A stretch of 32,681 nt of DNA. It comes from Muribaculaceae bacterium (GTDB taxonomy: Bacteria > Bacteroidota > Bacteroidia > Bacteroidales > Muribaculaceae). The stretch is from the NCBI GenBank assembly GCA_028689665.1, contig JAQVCR010000023.1:1-32681 (forward strand). The letters run 5' to 3'. Positions within the stretch are counted from its first letter, which is position 1. Each line of letters opens with the position of its first letter. Position numbers and translations under genes: made by a program. The notes under the pieces were generated by a model. That model worked only from the letters and a program-made list of their open reading frames with translations, was not told where the DNA came from and made no database searches. This document shows, one piece after another, positions 32,615 to 32,681 of this stretch.

Positions 32615-32680
32615 TTATTCTTCTTCGCTCTCGTCTTCTTTCATGTTGTGGAATACGTTTTGTACGTCTTCGTCGTCGTC
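32615..32680 (-). CDS. C-terminal end of a YebC/PmpR-family protein (partial)
   Basis: On the minus strand an open frame enters from the right edge and stops with TAA at 32615-32617. The 21 residues include DDDEDVQNVFHNMK followed by an acidic tail (EDESEEE). The DDEDVQNVFHN pattern is the C-terminus of YebC-family proteins, which act in translation elongation or as transcriptional regulators. This is likely core-chromosome sequence flanking the accessory locus. Only the tail is visible, so the call rests on one short motif. Confidence 0.6.
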   Translation of the reverse strand, partial: DDDEDVQNVFHNMKEDESEEE

Positions 32681-32681
32681 A

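Overview
The window looks like a low-GC chromosome segment from an anaerobic member of the Bacteroidota, most likely order Bacteroidales. It has a SusC/SusD pair, an AraC-type regulator, TAnnTTTG promoter elements, almost no Shine-Dalgarno sequences, and several secreted proteins ending in type IX secretion (T9SS) type A sorting tails. Nearly everything between about 200 and 32480 is one carbohydrate-utilisation locus. The two edges are unrelated: the last 29 codons of a T9SS-tailed protein (2-91) and the last 21 codons of a YebC-family protein (32615-32680, minus strand).

Layout. (1) 207-3476, minus strand: an AraC-type regulator, then a ROK-family sugar kinase and a type I mannose-6-phosphate isomerase two bases apart. 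(2) 3846-25119, plus strand, a long run with no clear internal promoter: cytoplasmic GH130 mannoside phosphorylase, sodium/solute symporter (4-bp overlap), secreted carbohydrate-binding-like protein, SusC, SusD, a clan GH-A-like lipoprotein hydrolase, a UroD-family methyltransferase homologue, a secreted SGNH esterase, a secreted protein of unknown family, a GH28-like beta-helix hydrolase and a GH78 alpha-L-rhamnosidase. Stem-loops lie before susC, after susD and before the methyltransferase gene. (3) 25367-32478, plus strand, behind its own candidate promoter: two UroD-family methyltransferase homologues, a second GH-A-like hydrolase (4-bp overlap with the gene before it), a cobalamin-binding corrinoid protein, a MetH-activation-domain-like protein and an MtaA/MtbA-like methyltransferase, closed by a strong hairpin.

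How it may work. Outside the cell, the rhamnosidase, GH28-like enzyme, esterase and GH-A-like enzymes would trim a glycan containing rhamnose and probably galacturonate, and SusCD would import oligosaccharides. In the cytoplasm, GH130, the ROK kinase and the isomerase would send mannose to fructose-6-phosphate. The unusual part is a complete-looking corrinoid methyl-transfer set (candidate substrate methyltransferases, corrinoid carrier, candidate second methyltransferase, candidate reactivator) interleaved, and even translationally coupled, with the glycan hydrolases. The best hypothesis is an anaerobic, cobalamin-dependent O-demethylation pathway for O-methylated sugars released by this polysaccharide utilisation locus. 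The methylated substrate and the final methyl acceptor cannot be read from the sequence.

No RNA genes, insertion sequences, CRISPR arrays or cobalamin riboswitch were recognised.
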